Source: Chytriomyces cf. hyalinus JEL632
Lineage: Eukaryota > Chytridiomycota > Chytridiomycetes > Chytridiales > Chytriomycetaceae
Direction: 5' to 3'
DNA length: 64,000 bases
Assembly (NCBI GenBank): GCA_025435555.1
Contig: JAIWWG010000014.1
Span: forward strand, 475,850-539,849
In this document: positions 35,304 to 46,898 of the stretch, in pieces
How the letters are laid out: each line of letters starts with the position of its first letter
Position numbering within the stretch: the stretch's first letter is position 1
The notes under the pieces: model-generated
Seen by the model: the letters and a program-made list of their open reading frames with translations, nothing else
What the model was told of the DNA's origin: nothing
Database searches by the model: none
Program-made: the position numbers and the translations under genes

Positions 35304-35319
35304 AATAATATCATACGCA

Positions 35320-36990
35320 AGGCTGGGCACAGTGGTATAGCTTCTGGAGTCAGTGAATGAGGTTCCTTGGAGTTTCAGTAGCAACAATTTTGTTTGTTTC
35401 CCTTGGATGAGGGACTTGTCAACTAACCTAATCTTGTAATCTTGAGCTTGGAGAGAGCTGTCTTGAATAAACAGTAGGCTGACATGGATAAAACTTCAAG
35501 TAGCACCTGAGTCGATCAGGATAGAGACTGGATGGTCTTGGGTGGTTCCTTGGCAGATAGGAAGGCCTGGAGCATCTGAGAAAGCAGAGGAGTGGTGGTT
35601 CTTCATGCTGAGTAAATTGTACTGGGGATAATCAAATTCATTCATGGGTTCCGTAGTGGTAGAGTCAGAGTTGGCAGCAGTCAAAGGGCAGGTTGGTTCA
35701 TCAAAGCTGAGAGGCTCAAAATGATTATTCTTGAAAGACAGAGCTTGAGTCGATGGTAGCTTTGTCTTCTTCAGAATGGATTTGAGTGGTGGCATTGATT
35801 CGTGACTAAGACTGGTAGCATTTGTTCCTTGGCTTTCTTGGCGAGAGGCTTAGTGACTGGATGGAGACTGGATGGCGTTGGACTTCTGGGCTTGAAAGTT
35901 GAGTTCTTGTAGCTTCTGGCAGTGGTCTGTGTCATGATTCTTGGATTGGCAATAAAGGCACCAACCCTTGGATTGAAAGAACTCTTTCTGCTGTGTGACG
36001 TAAGGCTTTGAAAGGACCAAAAGGGCTGAGACTGTTCAGTGTTGGAGACATCCATAGGGTCATCGAGGCTTGGAAATGCGTTTCGAAAGGACGGGGTATT
36101 TGGCTACTTCTTGAAGGAGGTCTGGTTGGTACGAAAGGACTGGCTGGTGGTGTTCTGGGTTCTTCTGGCATGGCAAAATGTGAGGTCATCTAACTTTTCA
36201 GCTTCTTGTTGCAACTTGTCAAGGTTGTCAGTGATTCAAAACAGTTCTAGCATGGTTCTGAGATGCATCTTGAGTCCTTGGGGATACTTGATACAGAGGT
36301 GCTTGACATCATAGGTGACACTGGCAGCAGAAATGGCAAATACAAGTTTGTTGAATTGGGCAGTGTGCAGGGTAGCAGACTTGGACTGGTTCAGTTTTTC
36401 CATGGCTTCAATGGCTTGTGGCAGGGTGAGTAGAGATCCAAAGGCTTTTTGGATCTGTTCCTTGTATTGGTCCGAGGTCATAGAGGCGTGTTCAGATTCA
36501 GGAATTCGATGCCAGGAGATACGAGCATGATTGGTGAGACCTGCAGCGGTAAACTGCACGTAGTTAGGTTGGCCAGTGTGAGTTCAGGAGGACAGAGATG
36601 GGGCAAAACTGTAGAAACGGCAGATTTCAAGGGCACGATTGAGGTAGTCATCCAAGTAGTTCTGGAGTTCGTGGGCAGGCTTGTTCTTAATGGAACCGGA
36701 GAAAACAATTGGCTTGACAGAAGGCATTTTGAAGTCTGGCATGGGATGAGACGCAACAGTAGCTTGCTGGATGGTTTCAGGGGCAACAACGGTTGGCTGG
36801 ACAGTAGACTGGACAGAGGTAGCGCAATGGTGCATGGCTTCAAGTTCTTGAACAAGAAACTGGTTGGTTTCAAGCAACTGGTCGTAGGCTCGGAGGACTT
36901 AATGGAGCTGTTGCTCTTGGGGCATAGCTTGCTGGGACTCAGCTGGGCTTGTGGATTGGTTCATTGGGAAATCAGACATGGTAATGCTCC
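35320..36990 (-). mobile_element. Degenerate LTR retrotransposon: gag with CCHC knuckle and aspartic protease
   Basis: The minus strand reads, in several broken frames, a gag-like region (from about 36,980; FKMPSVKPIVFSGSIKNKPA, ELQNYLDDYLNRALEICR, then PQAIEAMEKLNQSKSATLHT), a zinc knuckle CLYCQSKNHDTDHC (C-x2-C-x4-H-x4-C, about 35,935-35,965) and a retropepsin active site ILIDSGAT (about 35,497) followed at once by TGA where the frame would go on with SFIHVSLLF. Multiple stops make it inactive. Layout fits a Ty3/gypsy or related element; no integrase or RT is present. The sequence just upstream on this strand (ttggtagcatcggagc, about 36,990-37,006) may be a primer-binding site next to an LTR ending in …ccataaca. 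Confidence 0.7.
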
Positions 36991-37006
36991 GATGCTACCA
37001 AATGTT

Positions 37007-37905
37007 ATGGAATGGGCTCAGATTCCGAGGAGGTCTTAGAATATTCAGAGGATAAGATGTTCTTTATTGTAGATCAGAGGAAGGTCTTTTATACCCATAT
37101 TCTTGGAATGTTGAAGAAAAAGATCAAAAGGTGATTAAAAGAAATGACACGTAAGAATTCGGAATTTGGGGTTTGGAAGACTCTGGAGGTCAGCGTTATT
37201 TACGTTACATCTGATGTTACAGAAATAGTCAGGAGCTTGATTGCAGCTTCAAGACTGGAAGAATTTGGGAGGAGTTTTGAGAGTTAGAGAGTTAAGAGAG
37301 TTATTGAAAGACTGAAGTTTATTGAATCAAGAAGAGCCGGCTCAAATAGCCATTGTGGCAAATGTAAGAAAGACAACAGTGGCACTTGAAAGACACGAAA
37401 TAGCAATAACGGGGGCACCTTGGATGAAAGGAGTGGTGTCTGGGAAGTGTTGGAGTATTGGAATTGCCTTTTTGGCTTGTGAGTAATTTTTGTGTCTGCG
37501 GGCAATTTGAAATCTGAATCGGAGCTGTGAACCTTGAAGTACATGAGGGAATGAAATAGATTACGTAACATCTGTGTTAGAGAATAGGTCAAGTGCTGGA
37601 ACTGGCTTCTTGACTATTCAGAGGCTGGACTTGGACTGCTTTCGAGCAGGAGAGAGATAGAGAATAGTTAGTGAGTTATGGAGAGACTGATCTTAATTGA
37701 AGAAAAAGGGCTGGCTTGAATAGGAGTTTCTGGTAACTAATCACAAGGAGAAACAGTTGGAACAGTTTGGAGATTAGAAGGGAGAGATTTTGGTGTGTTG
37801 GAATTGGTTCAAAATAACAAGCGGATTTCTGAAACGTGGGAAATTTAGTTGATGAGGAACTTTTGCTACGCATTCTTAAAGTACATCAAGCAAAAGAAAT
37901 ACCTA
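37007..37905. repeat. Probable LTR/leader region with diverged tandem duplication
   Basis: About 900 bp with no coding sequence. Segments 37,195-37,330 and 37,561-37,710 are recognisably related (…ttacgt(t/a)acatct…, …gagagttagagag/gagagatagagaata…, …gaagtttattgaatc/gatcttaattgaag…). It probably represents the LTR of the adjacent gag-protease element; the boundaries could not be fixed. Confidence 0.45.
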
Positions 37906-37977
37906 GCAGTAGTTGTATAGTGGTTATTATGCCTGCCTTCCAAGCATGCGACCCGGGTTCGAATCCCGGCTACTGCA
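37906..37977 (+). tRNA. tRNA-Gly (anticodon UCC)
   Basis: 72 nt. The acceptor stem gcagtag (37,906-37,912) pairs perfectly with ctactgc (37,970-37,976), discriminator A at 37,977. D-arm ttgtatagtggttattat, anticodon loop cttccaa (UCC), T-arm cccgggttcgaatcccggg-like with canonical ttcgaat. The anticodon stem cctgc/gcatg has one C·U mismatch. No intron. A T-rich stretch follows as pol III terminator. Confidence 0.92.
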
Positions 37978-39322
37978 CCGTTTCTTCTTTTAAGTTTTTG
38001 AGATCACTCTCGTTTCTGCAATGGCATCTTCTGACCATCCAACTGTCGGGTTGAAGCATGACGCCCGAGAAAGAAAGAAATGTGTGCATTAGATTTATTC
38101 CTGCAAATTCAAAAGGCAAAAAACAAGAGCTCCAAAAAAATGAGAAGGCATCCAAGAATATGAGGAAAAAGATGTGGGGGAGAGTTAACCAAGATTCAGG
38201 GGTATTATCTAATTTCTTGCAAGGGAATCAGGCGACGACGATGGTGGCCGCCTGGTCCGAACTGTGTCAGTTATAGGTAGCGTTTCAGGACCTTTAGGCC
38301 GTTTAGAGGTAGCAGGTATCCATGGAGACGGGTACGGAGAAGTGATTGTTTTCGAGTGTTCACAAGGATGCTGCCATCCAAAATTTTCCTTGTGGCACAT
38401 TTTCGTGTTTGGGAGGAGAGGTCACGCGGACAACGACTTTTGGTGGAGCCACACACGATGGCGGCGATCCCAGTGGGAAGATCAGAGTTGAAGAAGCGTG
38501 CGAATAACAACTTGTGGGATTGGGAAGAGTCGTGGGCGAAATTGAACCCTGAAAGTGCCAGTGAGTTTGAGTTGGAAACGGGAAAGCCTCTGTATCGTCA
38601 CGTGAGGATGAATAAGGATTTGAAATGGAAGGCTCTTCTATCTTGTAATGCCTCGGATTTATCGTCGATGTGTCCGGATGGGGTGGTAGACTGAGCGCGT
38701 TGAGAAGGTGGCATCCAGCGCTGGGTCGTCCTTGTTTGTGGTGGTTGAGGAAGCGTATTGCTCTGGCAGGAAGAAGTAGGGATGTGGGTGGGAGAGGGGT
38801 GTGAAGCCGTATTCAGCCGTATCCAAGTTGAAGGGCTGCGGTGTTGGTAGGGTGTTCAGCTTCAGCCAGTCCGTCGTCTCGGGTTCCATAATTATCTGGA
38901 CAACAGAGATGCTCGATTGAGCCTTTTTATCTTTGGAAATACAGATGGAGATGTGGCTTGACCGCTTGGGGGCAAGCTCAACATTGTTTGCTTGCGCGTG
39001 CAATTTTTAAAGTTTGCTGACGACTGTAAACACGCTTGTTGACTAACGGCAACATGGTTGGTAGAAAGCACCACGGCGGATGAGAGATGGATGTATAGTA
39101 AGGGAGGTTATGGATGTGAAGACGGAGGGGGGCGTGTGGGATGGGGATGGGTGGAGAGAGTGGGGTAGACGCGGTGCAGGACGTGGAGGAATTAGAGGGA
39201 GAGCAGATAGCAAGAGAGAGTGGATACAGTGACAGGGGGATGTTACGCGCGCTCACAACCGCTTTTGTTGAACAACGGATCCATTTTGAACATTCAACAA
39301 AAAAAAAAACTATTCACCAACA
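37978..39322. other. Intergenic, only weak open frames
   Basis: About 1.3 kb. Two weak candidates: a plus-strand frame from 38,459 (MAAIPVGRSELKKRANNN to the stop at 38,694) and a minus-strand frame from 38,889 (MEPETTDWLKLNTLPTP to 38,659). They overlap on opposite strands and neither shows a known domain, so neither is called as a gene. A G/A-rich tract near 39,100-39,240 precedes the next gene. Confidence 0.4.
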
Positions 39323-42265
39323 ATGGATCCGTATCTGGAGAGCATGCGCATGGGAAGCACCGTGAGCTGTCGGATAGCCCTCGGAGGTCTCGGACAGAGT
39401 GTGTCCCAGCGAGCCGTGAATGCCGTTCATCCCGAGACTCCCAACTCTCCTTCTGGCCACAGCCTCTCGGACGAAATAGCTGCTCTCTCTTCCTTGATGG
39501 ATCTAATGGACTCGCCTTCCTCTCCCTGGCTGCTCGATGCGGTCGCATATCCCCTTCGGGCCCTGCTCACGTCCATTGTAGACCACACATCGTCATTATC
39601 AACCGATGACATACCCCACTCAACGCCGGCTTCCACCTCTTCAACAAATATTTCAACTGAATCGCTGCTCCGCCTTCTGGATGTCCTCTACCGCCGCGTT
39701 TTCCGTCTTGAAGATGAGGCCCTGAACTTTGATCTCGTGACTGAGTTTGCTCTCATTGCACGGTTACTGTTCGACGCTCCTGACCTTGTTCGGCATTTCA
39801 AACAAAAGGAGGCATGGGACATTTTGCAGATCTGGGGCCCACTAGTAAGCCTATGCTCACACATTATATTCATCTGTCCCCACAACTCACTCACAACAAT
39901 CTCATAGACTCTGCGCTTCAATATCGGGATGTCGCTCGTGCAACTCGCAATGCACATTGGTCTCGATGAACAAGTTGATGAATGGGAGATGGTGCTGGAG
40001 CTCGAAAGTGTTTACGACGCTGACGAGCGGCGAAGCGTGTTTCAATCCATGCGCGCCCCGGTTTCAACTGCAATTGATGAAACCTCTCCTGCGCAGCATC
40101 GAAGACGTGCTTTGATTCAATGTCTTGAAACAATCAAGGCTACGAAGCTGTCTGGTTCTGCAGCGGCTGGTCGTGATCCCGCGTTTATTAAAGCTGTCGA
40201 TGAAATCAATGCGTTTGGTGCGATATCATCGGAATTAGTGAAATCAAAGGTAATCTTGTTCATAAGTGATTCGAATTGTACCCACGTTGAAACTTCACTG
40301 CCGCCTTAGGAATTCTCATTTATGCTTGACATTTTTGTGGACCTTGTGCAAGAAATCCATACATTTCTTTCATCCCCTGGACTTGCATCTCTTCCCGACT
40401 GCAGCTGGATCGCAAATACGCTCATTATTCTCACCCACAAATTCAAAAACCATGACCGAAGTGCATTGGAAACTGTGCTTGGCCCCATCATTCTCGTTCT
40501 CATGATCCAAGACTCCATGAAATACACGCCGGACCGTGACTTTGATATTTTTGACTCGTTGTTTGCCGTATTTTCCAAGCTGGACGTGACATCAATTCAA
40601 TATGTTTCAAGCTGCTTTTCCATTTCTTCAGCTGGAGCGCGAAAAGCGGCCGTGAAGCATTTGGGTCCATTGTTACGGCTGGCGAAAGCGGGCAATTCGC
40701 ATGTTGGTATTATGCTTGTGGGGCTGATGAGTACTGAGGACAAGGGCGCTTTCAGATCGTGTTTGGATGAGTTGTTTGACATTTCTGTGAGTTCGTGTTT
40801 TAGTTTTTCTGCGTGCTCTTTCATTTTTGTTAAAACTCGCAAGCAGTCCCCTGCAATCCTCGTTAGTTTTATCGTTGCATTCTGCCAAGAACCCGCGCTT
40901 TTCCTAGATCGCGTGCCGCAGCTGCTGTGTCTTTTGGAAAACGACCAAGTCGCCAACACAGTCTCCACCATCATCATTGACGTTATTTCTCGCCAACCAA
41001 CAGTTTACTCAAACGCATTCGTGCTGAACCCAATCGTGGCTGCTTTCCTGAGTCCCAAATGTAAAGTGGAAAATTCAAACGGTACGTCCATGGCGGGGAC
41101 AGCTGTGAGCGATAGCGTTGTTTCGATTCACAACGTTCTCGCAACCTCGAGTGACGAAGGGTGTTATTTGTGCACGCCTTTGCTATTTGAAACAATGGAA
41201 CTGATTTTGGCGAGTCATGCGAGGGATGCGAGTGAAGCTGATACCAAAAGAGCAGTCAATCTGCTACTAGTGATTCTCGAAACGTTGAACCGGATAGCCA
41301 CTTGGCACCCGGAGCTTGTCGCACCGGAAGAACATATTCTCGAAATTGTTGTGGGGGATCCGCTGTGTGCGAGAGAGGGCGGGCGTGCGTTGTTGGACGC
41401 TGTTGAGCGGATTGTGGATTCGTTGCAGACGATGGGAGATGGGTACGAAACAGTGGGTGAAGTGCCGAGGCGCATTTTGACGTTTAAGAGGATGGTGACG
41501 GAGCCGAGCGGGTCGTTTATTGCAGATGGTGCTGCTGCGTCTACCCAGATTCTGAATGCGCCATTACAACAGCATCAACAACCGACCGGTGGGATATTAT
41601 CTCATTTAGCGAATCAACAGGCGAAACAACAACAAATGGATCGACAAAGTATGGCTCGAAATCGTCCAGTCCAGTCTGGCGTGCGTGAGAATGAAGCTTC
41701 CATTACCGAATCGGACGTGATCAATGCGCGAAACTCTCTCAATCATTTCAGCATGCAGCATTTTGCAGCACAAAACCAAACGACGCCGTATCAGTCTTTT
41801 ATCGGATCACAAGCGTCGAGCTCGAATTGGAACAGTCGTCCAGTCTCTGTGGGGTTTGACTCCTCGCATTTCAGCCCGACTGCTTATCCATTGGGGAGCA
41901 CTCTGATTAAAAGTGACGCAGTCGACGAAGCAGCGCGTGAAACGATGGCGTGGTTGCAGCAGCGACTAGAAACGCTTGAATTGACGGTTGACCAGTTGAA
42001 GCGGGACCGGCTTGATAACCTGAGCGTCATTGAAGCACAAACGAAAAGGATGGCGCGTTTAGAAGAGTTTGTGCAGAAGCAGGATGAGCTTATGATGGAC
42101 CAGCAGCGACGAATTTTGGAGTTTAACGCGAGCTTGAGGGCGTTTGAGCATCGTCAGCAACGTGAGATGGAGGAAGCTGGCAAAAAGAAGAGTGGGCTAT
42201 TTAAACGATCGTCGCTAGCGAACATGGCAAATGTGCCGTCGTCCTCAAGTGAACGGTCAATATGA
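39323..42265 (+). CDS. Helical-repeat/coiled-coil protein related to the TIR gene, without TIR
   Basis: Four exons (39323-39844, 39908-40249, 40310-40786, 40847-42265) give 919 aa; the last intron is 60 nt without stop and could be retained. It resembles the helical N-terminal part of the protein at 8,677: the first intron falls at the same point in both, after the Trp-containing helix (WGPL|TLRFNIGMSL here, WALL|CPRFEIGEKL there), and later segments match in pattern (EGCYLCTPLLFETMELIL beside EGCQIACPIFFELLSNVL). The TIR part is missing; instead a Gln/Ser-rich linker leads to a long coiled coil (WLQQRLETLELTVDQLKRD to EHRQQREMEEAGKKK). It could be a partner or decoy of the TIR proteins; this is inference. 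It ends 30 bp before the transposon. Confidence 0.82.
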
Positions 42266-42294
42266 ACCAAATAAAAATAAATCGATTAATCTTG

Positions 42295-42323
42295 GAAGGC
42301 ACACGAATCCTGTTTTTTATTTA
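42295..42323 (+). repeat. Left terminal inverted repeat of the outer transposon
   Basis: 29 bp, starts gaaggcacacgaatcctg and is perfectly repeated in inverse orientation at 47,872-47,900. Confidence 0.95.
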
Positions 42324-42369
42324 TTTTATAATCACGAAAACAAAGGTGGAAGCGAACAATAAAGCCGCG

Positions 42370-45300
42370 TCACGCCCAATCACTTTCACGATCTCCGCTC
42401 CTTTGACCTGAGACCATGTACACTAACACTTTGGCAACTCGCTGCTGAATCCGCACCACATTTCCACGTGTGTCTTTTGTTTCAACTGTCTGCAATACAT
42501 CTCTCCTGTGAATACAGTTGGAGTCAACAGGCTCTGGCAGGTTGATTGTGTAGGTGAACTCCTCTGTACTGGGGTCATTGTGAAAGTACTGTACAATGGC
42601 TTGGTTTGGGGGATGGTCAAAAGTCAGGTGATCTGGATCGACAAAGTCCCTTGCTGCAACAGTCTTGGGCTTGAGCATGTACACAAGCTGAGTTCCATCA
42701 GCGGTGATGTTGTACTGAATCTCATGGTCAGTCACAATGTGCAGAATGATCTGAACATGGTGTAACCCTGTGTTTTCATCGATGAACCTCATCAGATCGT
42801 GGACATGCAACGTGGATGCAAAAGGTGTTGCTTGCACAACAGCTTTTGTGTGCATGTTGGCATCAACAACTGCAGTTTTCTTGGGACTCTCAGGTTTGTG
42901 GCGCTTGCTTGGCACTGGGCGGATTGGGGTTGCTGAGGCTTGGCTTGGGTTATGACACATTCCAGGGAATGCAATATGCGGTGCAGGCAGGAGAGTATCA
43001 GCCTCAGAATCATCATTATTGTTGGCTGCCGACTGTTTGGACTTGAAGCTTGAAAGATCCATTGGCAGACCATCTTGCTGTGGATCAGCATCTGTAATAA
43101 AATTTACCAAAAATTGTAAGGTTTTTTGTGTGACAGGAAGGCACACGAATGAGATAAATAAAGATAGGCACTGCATATATTTCATGACTCATTCACATTC
43201 ACAAAAAAAAAAATAAATTGTTGAACCCTTTTTCACCAGTCGCTCTCGCGATTGCCACTGCGCTGACCAGAAACCATGTACACCAGAACTTTGGCAACAG
43301 CTTGCATTATGGTAACAGGGCGCCCAGCAAGGTCAGTAGTGTGAATGGCTCTGTAAACAGATCTCTTGCTGATGCAGTTTGAGTCCACAGCTTCAGGAAG
43401 TGTGATGGTGTAAGTGAATTCTTCTGTGCCAGGATCATTGTGAAAATACTGCACAATGGCAGTGGTGGGAGGGTGGCTTATGTCGGAGTGTCTGGGATCA
43501 ATAAAGTCAATGGCAGCAACTGTTTTTGGAGTCAGAGTGTACACCAATTGCTTCCCGTCTGATGACACATCAAAATCCATTTCATGGTCAGTGAGAATCT
43601 TGAACATGATCTGCACATGATGCAGACCAGTTTTGTCATCTTTGAATCTCATCAGCTCATGGAGTCGGAGTGTGGACAGGACTGGGGAGGCCTTGATGAC
43701 TGGCTTGGTATAGACCATAGAGTCCACTACACCAGACTTTGATGGACTTTCAACTTTGACCCTTTTGATTGATCCAGGTACCAATCCAGACAGTCGACGA
43801 ATGTCTTGCATGCCTGGGGGACTAGTTTGGAGGCTCGGTGGAGCACCAGGAGTGGAGTGTGGGCCTTGTGGGGTCAACCGGGGGGTGATTGGAGATCCAG
43901 TTAAATCACCAGGCCCATCCTCACCACTGCTAGAGAGCAGTGAATGGTGACTAGAAAGATCCATGGGCTTGCTGTCTGCCTGTGGATCATACACTGTTTG
44001 AATGTAACCGCATTTTAGAACATTTGGATCGAAAAATTTTAAGATTTTTGAATAAAAATTTCTACTTACAATCACCATAATCATGGATCTTCTTGCGAAT
44101 GGTCCTGATTTTTGAGTTAAGGACTGGCGCTTGAAAAGCAGCGAGGGCAGGAATGGCTTGCTTGACATGGGAGCCAGTTTTGGTGCCGTCATCTTGGGCC
44201 TTGAGGTACTTGAACAGGGCAATGTCATGCTCGGGTCTCCAGTCAGGGTTGCCAAGTAGCTCAGCTCTACTGCGTCTCATTATCAGGATTGTTTGTTGGA
44301 ATGAATGGAATAGTTGGTACTGAAAGGCAGTGGTTTTATAGTGCATGGGAACAAAAAATTATGTGTTCGGCTTTTTTTAATAAAATTTTTTTAAAGATTA
44401 GCGGACTTGTTCAGATGCAGTTGGTGCCACTGAATGAACACATCAACTTTGGGAAATCAAACAGTGAATACTTGTGAACCCGATTTTAGTGATTTTAGTG
44501 AATTTATTCAGACAACACTGGAACTGCGCCAGTGTTTTTTCAACTGAACTGGTGCACCAATTTTTTTTCATGGTTCAAACTTGTGAACCGTTACAATATG
44601 TGACTCTGTGCAGTTGGGTTCATATTTGTTCACCAATTCATTCACACGTTCATCCAATTCACTGAGAAACAGTTTATGGATGTAGAGAGTGGCAAAACAT
44701 GAATGAATTCAGATGAACTGATTTCACCGATTCACTGCAAAATTTTTTTGCACATCAGCTGACATTGGCTGATCTGCGTTACAGTTTTTTGGCATGACCA
44801 AAATTCTTACATAATTTTGCACAATTTTTTTGAACAAGCCCATGTTTCAGTGCATTCTCCCTCACAAAGTCACGCGCAAATCACGTTGATGGTTGTTACA
44901 GCATTGATCTTTACCAGTATATAAAGACAGCCTTTTTTCGACTTTCTTGATCATGTCTCTTCAGTACACACCTTCACACATTTGGAATGAGCTCCTTGGC
45001 TCTTTCATCAAACTTGCTTCTCCCCACATTGGCAAGTCTGCTCTGTCCTACCACCGCCACCGAGACCTTTGGGACCGCCGCTTTGTTGCCCACTTTGGCC
45101 TGACTATCCTCTCTGCTGTCGATGTGTGGCTGATTGTCGAAAAAATTTTCAAGAACTACCGGTTGCTCAAGATCCACTACCTTTGGGCTCTCCATTACCT
45201 CAAGGTGTATCCCACCGAGGCAGTCGCTGCTGCCAAGTTCAACACATCTGAAAGCAACTGGAGGGACAAGGTGTTTTACAGCATCAGCTGTTTTGGTTTC

Positions 45301-46221
45301 ATGGATGAGGTAAAATTTTTCTGTTGCACAAAAATTTTGTTACAAAACTTTAAAATTTGCTTTATTTAAATTCAGATCCATTTTGAGGATCGGTTTGAGC
45401 ACTGGAGCTGCACACAGCCATCCTGCTACGTTGATGGGGTGGACATGATGGTCTCGGAAGCACGGCCTTTGGATAAGGATCTGTTTAGCCACAAGTTCAA
45501 GAGAGCTGGTTACAGGTACCAAGTGGCAGTGGCTTTGGGAACCAGCAAAATTGTCTATGTGGGTGGTGGTGTGCCCTGTGGGAAGTATCCAGACCTCACA
45601 TTAGTGAGGCAGACACTGCTGAAGCACATTGAGCCACACGAAAAGGTAGCAGCTGACCAGGGGTACATTGGAGATCCTCGTCTGATGATGAGAGTTCCTG
45701 TGACAAGTATGGCAAATGCCAATCATAATCACAATTTGAAAGAGATGGGGGCGCGCCATGAAACTGTGAACAGAAGGTTCAAAGATTTTCACATTCTCAC
45801 CTCCCTTTTTCGATCCGATCGTAACAGCCATGCTAGAATTTTTAAAGCTGTCGCTCAAATCACGCAAGTGAAACTGAGACGGCAGCCACTTTATGATTTA
45901 AGCAAGAGGCTTCTTTAGTGATTGGGAAATAAATAGCAGGTTTTATTTTTTAAGCGTGTTTATTTTTTATTTTTTTTATTCGTGTGCCTTCCAGAAAACT
46001 TAAGATTTTTCATCATCACCTGGATTCTTGATCACTTTGCGGACAGTTCGAATTTTGGAGTTCAGCGTAGATGCTATAAAGACTCTAAGAGCTGGAACCG
46101 CTGCCTTGACATCAGCGCCAGTCTTGTCTCCATCATCAAACTCTTTGAGGTAGTCATAGAGGAGAGTGTCATGCTCTTTTGTCCAATCACTAGTCGTGAG
46201 AGTTGCCTTTTTTTTTCTCAT
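42370..46221 (-). CDS. Transposon accessory protein, outer copy (interrupted by the inner element)
   Basis: Exon 1 46,221-46,020, exon 2 43,091-42,370; joined 307 aa. Exon 1 encodes a basic start (MRKKKATL) and a small helical domain, DWTKEHDTLLYDYLKEFDDG to NSKIRTVRKVI, possibly DNA-binding by its SANT/trihelix-like Trp and spacing. Exon 2 encodes a linker with PMDLSS, then a conserved C-terminal domain (LHVHDLMRFIDENTGLHHVQ, YMLKPKTVAARDFVDP, QYFHNDPSTEEFTYTI, VLVYMVSGQRSG). The intron (43,092-46,019) contains the whole 2.86-kb inner element; donor GTGATG and acceptor TTACAG remain, so correct splicing is still conceivable. The inner element carries a paralogue with the same exon layout. 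Function unknown; two-gene elements usually need such a partner for DNA binding or nuclear import of transposase. Confidence 0.8.
43233..44280 (-). CDS. Transposon accessory protein, inner copy
   Basis: Exons 44,280-44,070 and 43,993-43,233 join in frame to 323 aa. Start MRRSRAEL was chosen by alignment with MRKKKATL of the outer copy. The helical N-terminal domain reads DWRPEHDIALFKYLKAQDDG to NSKIRTIRKKI; after a Pro-rich linker with PMDLSSHHS and a KRVKVESPSK nuclear-signal-like stretch, the C-terminal domain repeats the blocks of the outer protein (LRLHELMRFKDDKTGLHHVQ, YTLTPKTVAAIDFIDP, QYFHNDPGTEEFTYTI, KVLVYMVSGQRSG). No known family was recognised for the C-terminal domain. Apparently intact. 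It is transcribed in the same direction as the outer gene whose intron it occupies. Confidence 0.85.
44918..44925 (+). promoter_or_regulatory. TATA box of the inner transposase gene
   Basis: tatataaa 28 bp upstream of the transposase ATG (44,953), at the edge of a 670-bp central region that separates the two divergent transposon genes. Short GTTCA/GAATGAA-type words recur in this region (44,420-44,760) and in the outer element (46,370-46,800), possible binding sites. Confidence 0.5.
44953..45918 (+). CDS. DDE transposase, inner copy
   Basis: Two exons (44953-45309, 45376-45918), intron 66 bp; 299 aa. The N-terminal half is helical (ASPHIGKSALSYHRHRDLWD, LKVYPTEAVAAAKFNTSESN, a likely helix-turn-helix). 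The catalytic half has YVDGVDMMVSEARP (first Asp), GGGVPCGKYPDLTLVRQ (second Asp), AADQGYIGDPRL and RHETVNRRFKDFHILTSLF (likely catalytic Glu), the order seen in IS5/PIF-Harbinger DDE nucleases. The C-terminus is basic (QVKLRRQPLY). The reading frame is intact, so it could be active. The outer paralogue shares the intron position exactly. Confidence 0.88.
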
Positions 46222-46898
46222 ACAGACAGTGCACAAAATAGTGGTAAGGCAGGCAGTTTATGTAGAGCACACAAATGTGCACGCAATTTTTACGGCTTGT
46301 TTTTAATTTGCCTTGTTTTGGCCATGCGGTGCACCATTTCGGCGCACTGCACAGTATTTGGCCATGCTAAATTCAGTTCGGTTGAATTCGGTGAATGCAT
46401 GCACTCAATGAATTCACTTTGTGATTCAGAAAATATGAACACTGACCATTCATGAACGGCAACAGTCCAGCGTGAATGCTTTTGAACACATGACCGCGTA
46501 ACCACACTGCTGTTTAGTCCTTGTAACTTATTTAAAATAAAATTAGAAAATGCGTAAGTGGTGGGCATTGATGATTTTGGGTTCTCTAAGCTCAGGTTCA
46601 CAGTTGTTCATCAATGCATGGGTGTTCCTGCATATCTTGCGTTTTTGTTCCAAAACTGTATGAACTTCAAAAAGCTGATTCATCAATTCATTTCACCTTC
46701 AGTTCCAGTTCAGTTCATGTTCACGGGCTTGTTTGAGGGTTTGGCAAGCCTGCCAATTTGCAATTCTGCATTTGAACATTGACTAGGCATGCCATTTCAG
46801 ACACAGGTTGATTGAGAGATCAACTGCTTGAGAGGTCAACGGGACAACAAGAGAATAAAGAATTGACTCTTTATTTGTCATTCTGGTTCAACTGCTTC

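Larger units (their letters stand above)
43137..45991. mobile_element. Two-gene DDE transposon, inner copy (inserted in an intron of the outer copy)
   Basis: 2,855 bp. Terminal inverted repeats share the first 14 bp, gaaggcacacgaat (43,137-43,150 and 45,978-45,991), then diverge into A/T-rich sequence. Target duplication cag (43,134-43,136 and 45,992-45,994). Same gene content and orientation as the outer element, but clearly diverged in sequence, so it is not a copy of the outer one by recent transposition. Confidence 0.92.

Noticed and set aside
38356-39003. Overlapping open frames on both strands between the tRNA and the helical-repeat gene
   Set aside because: No domain, no splice partner, and the two frames exclude each other; not called as genes.
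40787-40846. 60-nt segment as coding
   Set aside because: It is open, but has GTGAGT..AG borders and a low-complexity Ser/Phe translation, so an intron is more likely; retention cannot be excluded.
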